A stretch of 64,000 nt of DNA, taken from Plasmopara viticola. Lineage: Eukaryota > Oomycota > Peronosporomycetes > Peronosporales > Peronosporaceae. The translations under genes were made by a program, and so were the position numbers. This document shows positions 59,511 to 64,000 of this stretch, piece by piece. Position 1 is the first letter of the stretch. Each line of letters opens with the position of its first letter. The stretch spans positions 310,001-374,000 of the forward strand of contig MBPM02000036.1 in the NCBI GenBank assembly GCA_001695595.3, in the 5' to 3' direction. The notes under the pieces are model-generated. The model searched no databases. It worked only from the letters and a program-made list of their open reading frames with translations, and was not told the DNA's origin.

Positions 59511-60230
59511 GGTTGGTCTTGAGACGTTGCAATTTAAAGTAAGAGTGACGGTGGGTTTAGCGGAAATCAAGAATATGAAGATAGCAAAAAGGACGAGGGG
59601 AGCCAGATAGGTGGGTCAAAGCTTCTTCAATTAAATATTCACCATCCATTCTTAATTGTTGACCTAATGTTTGTATTGAATAATTTTTACAACCAATTAT
59701 CTTGTAACTCTATCATCTTATAGTATTTAGGTGTAGAAGTGATACATATTTTATTTGATTAGAAAAAAGCACAGGAACGATTAGTAAATAACCGAGGCAT
59801 TAGAGCGCACCGTATCTTTAGTAATAGGATGCTGCAAACTGATCTGAAATGGAAACTGCAACGCTGAAGTACGACGATGGTAACAGCTTGTGAGCAGTCT
59901 TCGGTTTCAGACATAGCGTCTGTGCACGCCAGTATCGTACTGCCAGTTCTCATTTAACGTCCTCCTTGCGGATTAAACGCATTAAACGACCTTTTCATTG
60001 ATAACATTTTGTCGAAACAGCGCACAAAACCATTTGTGGTCGACCGATACTCTGCACTCATTACAATTTACGTAGGCGAAAAATGCTTTAACGCTAACTT
60101 GTATCATTAGTAAACTTTCGTCATGATGTCCTCTCGACACTTCGCGATTACTGAGAGAATACACAGATCCCATTTTTCCCAGGGAGAATAAAGATTTCTT
60201 TATTTCTATCTTATAAATTTCATTGAAAGC
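59511..60230 (-). promoter_or_regulatory. 5' region of the intact effector
   Basis: It is shared with 8,860-9,435, 40,335-40,960 and, partly, 22,290-22,690. Conserved strings include CTGTGCACGCCAG, the CGAAACAG then ACAAAACCA pair, TTTACGTAGGCG, and an ACTGAG.GAATAC-like segment near 60,150. Conservation against an otherwise decayed background is no greater than in the dead copies, so selection is not shown. No canonical core promoter motif was found. The 62-64-codon frames here are spurious. Confidence 0.5.
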
Positions 60231-60540
60231 TAAAAATTAGCTAGTTTTTTTGCTATTCTTTCTATCTATTTCGGAGTCAACTGTAGCAAAAAATGGTATT
60301 TTGGGTAGGTGATCGGTGGGGAATGAATTCGGCAAAAGCGAAACGAGTTCGGAATCAGCGTCCGCTACGTTGATGGGGATCTCAGGGATCTCCTCGTACA
60401 AGTTCTGTAGAAATCGGAGCAGTTTTTGTGGAGATATGCGGCCTCGCAGAGGCCATACGAAGCTATGATTGACATGCCTGCCAGTTATAAGATATCATTT
60501 TTTCGAGAGTCACCATTAATTTATGCAGCATTTATGACAC
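60230..60540. other. Intergenic, no gene seen
   Basis: An AT-rich to mixed stretch between the effector upstream block and the transposase pseudogene. No repeat or frame worth naming. Confidence 0.5.
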
Positions 60541-60552
60541 GTATGATACGGC

Positions 60553-63500
60553 CTACGAGACATCAAGAGTCTGCTTCCGTCGATTCTTAAGACTGCTGAA
60601 CTTTGCCTTGAGCTGACTGTCTGATAGCCCACCCTCACTGTACGTGGAGCGATACACAGCGAGCGCATGCTTTGGTTTTGTGGTTGGATCACGGTCGAGC
60701 AACGATTCGAAGAACGCATCTGCAGCTCTAGGACGCACTGGACTCTGCTCACTTGATGAACTAGGCACAATCGAAGTCGAGCGCGTGGCTTGCCACTCAT
60801 CCGAAACTTTGCGATTTCTTGTCGGATTCGTTCTCGCTGGGGAGATCATATCGGTCTGGATAATGTTGCCGCAGTATCTCAAGCATATCCCCGGGCCTAA
60901 GCTAGTGTGACTGTCGCCGTCCTCCTTGGAGAAATAGCTCGTACAGTTCTGCGCGAACCTCAGCTGCATATCGCCTCCCATACATGGACCCTTTCTTCAT
61001 CCGCATACGCCAGCCCGATTCAAACCCATGCGTGATAATACTGTCACCGATTGCATCCATCACGAGTGATGCAGTTCTTGGATCACGCACAGTAAGATCA
61101 CCGATTCGCTGCATCTCGAGTGTACGCGAAACAGCATACGAGACAGCGTCCCGAGCAGATAGGTCGGCATCGGACGAGTTGGTCGTTGTTGACGCCTCTG
61201 GGGTACGATTCCATCGCCGAGTCCGCTGGCGAATCTGCCCTTGAGTCTCTATCTTCACGCCTGTAAGTGGCCCGAAGAAGATCGCTGGTTCGATACATTG
61301 ATGTCGTCGCTGGCAATTCCTTAATGTCCATATCCCCTCCTTCGATCCTCTCCCCTACGTCGATCATATCCTCGAGATACTCATCGACATCATCGGGGTT
61401 GATGTCATCGTAATCGTTGGGGGCTCGATTGTCTTCTTCAAGTGGGATGGCGTCGCTGGTGCAATCGATTGCGAGGCGAGCTCCTAATCGCTTCCATTTG
61501 GGACTGCACTGACCGATCGCTCACTTGGCGTGATGAGCAGCGTTTGTCCACTTTCGATGCCCGAATACTCGTACAATGTCATCGTGAAAGGAGGGCATAC
61601 AGCGTACCCATCCGTGGCTGAGCCTAACAGCTCGCCATGCAGCAGATCGAACTGAATGTCGTTCGGGCGCTTTACATATCGCCGCACAGTCATCTCGATC
61701 ACTTCCACTGCCTTCACCAGCTTCTGGAGAGCAACTCGATCATGCGTGACCAACTCAACGACAAAGTTGCGTAGCCCACACCTCGGCTCGTTATACCCAC
61801 GACGGCTTGCGTTGGTGTTTTGCAGTCGTTTCCTTCCCGCACCCACGCCAACAACAATTGCATTGCCCGGGCAAAATGCGCATCCAAGATGCTTTTGCCG
61901 TCTTGTGTTTCAGTGTGCACGAAGCGAATTACTTGAATCCCGTGAATGGCCGATACCAGCGGGAGCAGGAAAGGAACGTGTTTTGGTAGGAAGTAGCCTT
62001 GTCGGACTGAAACACGATCCTCTTGATGTGCGGCAAGTCAACTTTTAGACGCACCACAATAGCTTCGATCACAAACGCCACAGCCTCGTTGTCTTGCTTT
62101 GTGTCAGCCATCGACAAGTGGTCGTACTACAGCCGTTGGTCGACCGCGGTCTGACTCTTAGGATCCAATACGAAGTATTGAACGAGGGCTCCATGCCAAC
62201 TCATACCCCTCTTGCCATAATGATCCACCGTCTTCTCACGATGATAGAAAGGCTCCAGCTTCATTTCAAAGTCCACAATGATGAGCGCTTCGTCTGGTGA
62301 CCCTTGCTGGGTACACTGTTCCTTCATACCAGCAACAATGTGTGCGATGGCCTGTTGCTGATGTACAACGCGAAGGTGATGCCCGAGAAACAACTTGCAC
62401 TTCTGTGCATAGTCGTCGATCACGGTGAACACCGACGAGCGAACGGCAGCAGCCACGAGATGCGACTCCAACCGTGTGTAGAATTGAAGGACAGACGTGC
62501 AGTCCGCGCAGATGTCGGTCGTTCTGTGCTTGGCAGTGGCGGAGTGACCAAACTTGATATCATGAATGCACATCGTCGTTCTGCAGTTTTGATGCGTGCG
62601 TCGAAGCCGTACTTTTGACAAGTCGCGTTGAACTCCATCTCAACGAAAAATTTCTCCTTCCCTGAAGGATCAGTGATCGTTCGCTCAATTATGCACTTGA
62701 GAACGTCGAACTGGTCATTCACCAGGAACCTAACGACATAATCGACGGCTCTTCGCTCTTGAGCGTCACCAGCAGTCACAGCACTGGCAATGCGATAAAA
62801 TGTAGAGACCGAGACAGTTCCATCGTTGGGATGGCTCGTCAACGACTCGTGTTGGTAAGATTCGAACACCGATGCTCGATTGCGTCTGCGCTTGATAGCA
62901 GGTAGAACCACTACCACGCCATTTACTCGAACTTTCTTCACACCTCACGAAAGAAATGACACCTTGTCCGGGCAGAATATGGAGGCGAGTACTGCATCGA
63001 CGATGCTTGGGGGAAGGCGCTGGACGGTCCGAGGTGTTCGGTATAGACTGAGGCCACTGGTGAGCTTCTCGAAATCTTGTCGAGCTCTTGGAAACGACCC
63101 TGGGGCCAACGTCAGTACTGGCACAATCTCGCGAAGCTGAAAAAACGTATCGCGTAAAGCACAGGAAAGACACGTCGCAGGACTCGCTTCTCTGTGGATC
63201 CTTTCTTGGCCAATTGATAGCACCGCGCAAGTGTCTCGAAAAGCGTGACCTGGGCTTGGCCCTTAGGGTCCCGCAAGCCACCACCAGTAGACGTGAACCG
63301 CCCCCATAATGCACCTCCTGCTTCCTCCTTGCCCTCACACAGCGCCACGCATATTTCTTTTGCACCGCGAGCTGCGGTCTTGATAATCAATCGCTTGGAC
63401 GTGTCAAGCTCACCGATCCAAGACGATGGATCCTCGCGAGTCTCAGCTGTGGCTGCGTGCCCATATTAGGATTCGATGGCTTCTGGAGAATAACTAAGAA

Positions 63501-63777
63501 GCCCCAAAACATCGCCAGGTTTTGCGAGAGACGTGACTATGGGTGTGGGCTCAGGAAGCGGTACCGGCAAGGAGTGCTTTCCTTTTTAGGCAGAAATTGA
63601 CTTGAGCTTGAGTGGTGACTCAAAGAGGTCGCCATCCACGTAGTCGACACACGAGCGTCTTGGGCGCTTGCTCTCGAGGACATTCTTTGTTGGGCCGTGT
63701 TGGTCTCTCTTCCGCGTCATCTTGACAGCTACAGGGACGCCGTCGTGGTCGCATTCGCAGCGCTTGACACGGGGCAC
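60553..63777 (-). pseudogene. Recently broken DDE-type transposase-like gene
   Basis: Read on minus in several frames that join end to end. N-terminal basic part from 63,777 (MTRKRDQHG, with stops near 63,587 and 63,463), TLFETLARCYQLAKKGS to 63,112, then FCPDKVSFLS, a stop, and VNGVVVVLPAIKRRRN (to about 62,600). After a frameshift: TTDICADCTSVLQF, ALIIVDFEMKLEPFYHREK and DHYGKRGMSWHG, a stop at 62,127, then RIVFQSDKATSYQN (about 62,020), a frameshift, and HTETQDGKSILDAHFA (about 61,900). The D, D and E in these three motifs fit a DDE transposase core, superfamily undecided. The tail holds RPGDMLEILRQHYPDRYDLP and LSDSQLKAKFSSLKNRRK (to 60,553). About five stops and four to five frameshifts disable it. 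Confidence 0.7.
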
Positions 63778-64000
63778 CGCCGATTCTTGTGAGTACAGCT
63801 GGGCGGCGCCATCGCGCTGAGCGGCTTGTCTGCTGTTGCGAGGAAGTGCGTCGCGCCGGGCATGTCATCGAGGACCCAGATATCGGACAAATATGGAGCG
63901 ATAGCTTCACGTCACCAATGATAATTCGGAAACAAAAGCAGATTGCGGCAATGTAGAACATGCGTTAGACTCATGAAACGCAGCCGCATCCAGTGGGGCA
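63778..64000. other. 5' flank of the transposase-like gene
   Basis: The minus frame 63,620-63,961 overlaps the start of the pseudogene in a different frame. The true 5' end of the element may lie beyond the window. No TIR could be identified with the sequence at hand. Confidence 0.35.

Noticed and set aside
59511..59570. Upstream methionine giving a 567-residue effector
   Set aside because: The extra 20 residues put the signal peptide inside the protein. The dead copies at 9,436 and 40,329 start at the equivalent of 59,510.
1..64000. CRISPR array, operons, tRNA or rRNA genes
   Set aside because: No regularly spaced short repeats, no Shine-Dalgarno-led gene strings, and no tRNA or rRNA pattern that I could recognise by eye. 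The context is eukaryotic.

Overview
The window looks like a gene-poor, effector-bearing region of an oomycete genome (Phytophthora or downy-mildew type). The evidence is one intact secreted protein with WY-like effector repeats, broken copies of that gene, and decayed Copia, Ty3/gypsy, Mutator-like and other DDE elements of types that I recall as common in oomycetes. There is no sign of bacterial gene organisation. The species cannot be named from this sequence.

About 53 kb (1-53,400) is a mosaic of a few very old repeats. Module U (about 8 kb) occurs five times: U1 1-8,530, U2 8,530-16,440, U5 25,790-31,260, U3 36,170-41,200 and U4 41,200-49,230. U1 and U2 are inverted relative to each other. 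The block U1 plus most of U2 (1-13,340) recurs in inverted order as U3 plus U4 (36,170-49,230), so the window is a nested palindrome with 13-kb arms and a 22.8-kb spacer. Module V occurs at 17,050-22,700, 22,700-25,020, 31,260-36,060 and 49,230-53,400, all in the same orientation. U carries Copia gag-like remnants. V carries a gag-like segment and a gypsy-like protease on the minus strand. Nothing in 1-53,400 looks like an intact protein gene. Younger insertions interrupt the mosaic: a 0.55-kb segment with a perfect 34-bp hairpin (1,481-2,035), a TIR element with an 8-bp target duplication (16,501-17,034), and a Mutator transposase fragment (25,250-25,760).

From 53.4 to 56.5 kb lie an antisense Mutator transposase pseudogene and a gypsy integrase remnant. 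The effector locus follows. An intact 547-residue secreted protein is encoded on the minus strand (57,867-59,510). A truncated paralogue lies just beyond its 3' end (56,795-57,185). About 0.6 kb upstream of its start is shared with two dead effector copies inside the palindrome (start codons at 9,436 on plus and 40,329 on minus) and with an effector-less copy at 22,290-22,690. One reading is birth-and-death evolution: the living gene is the survivor of a family whose relatives were spread and killed with the giant repeats.

From 60.5 kb to the end the sequence appears richer in G+C. It holds a recently broken DDE-type transposase-like gene on the minus strand, with about five in-frame stops and several frameshifts. 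Block borders were found by eye and are accurate to roughly 50-200 bases.
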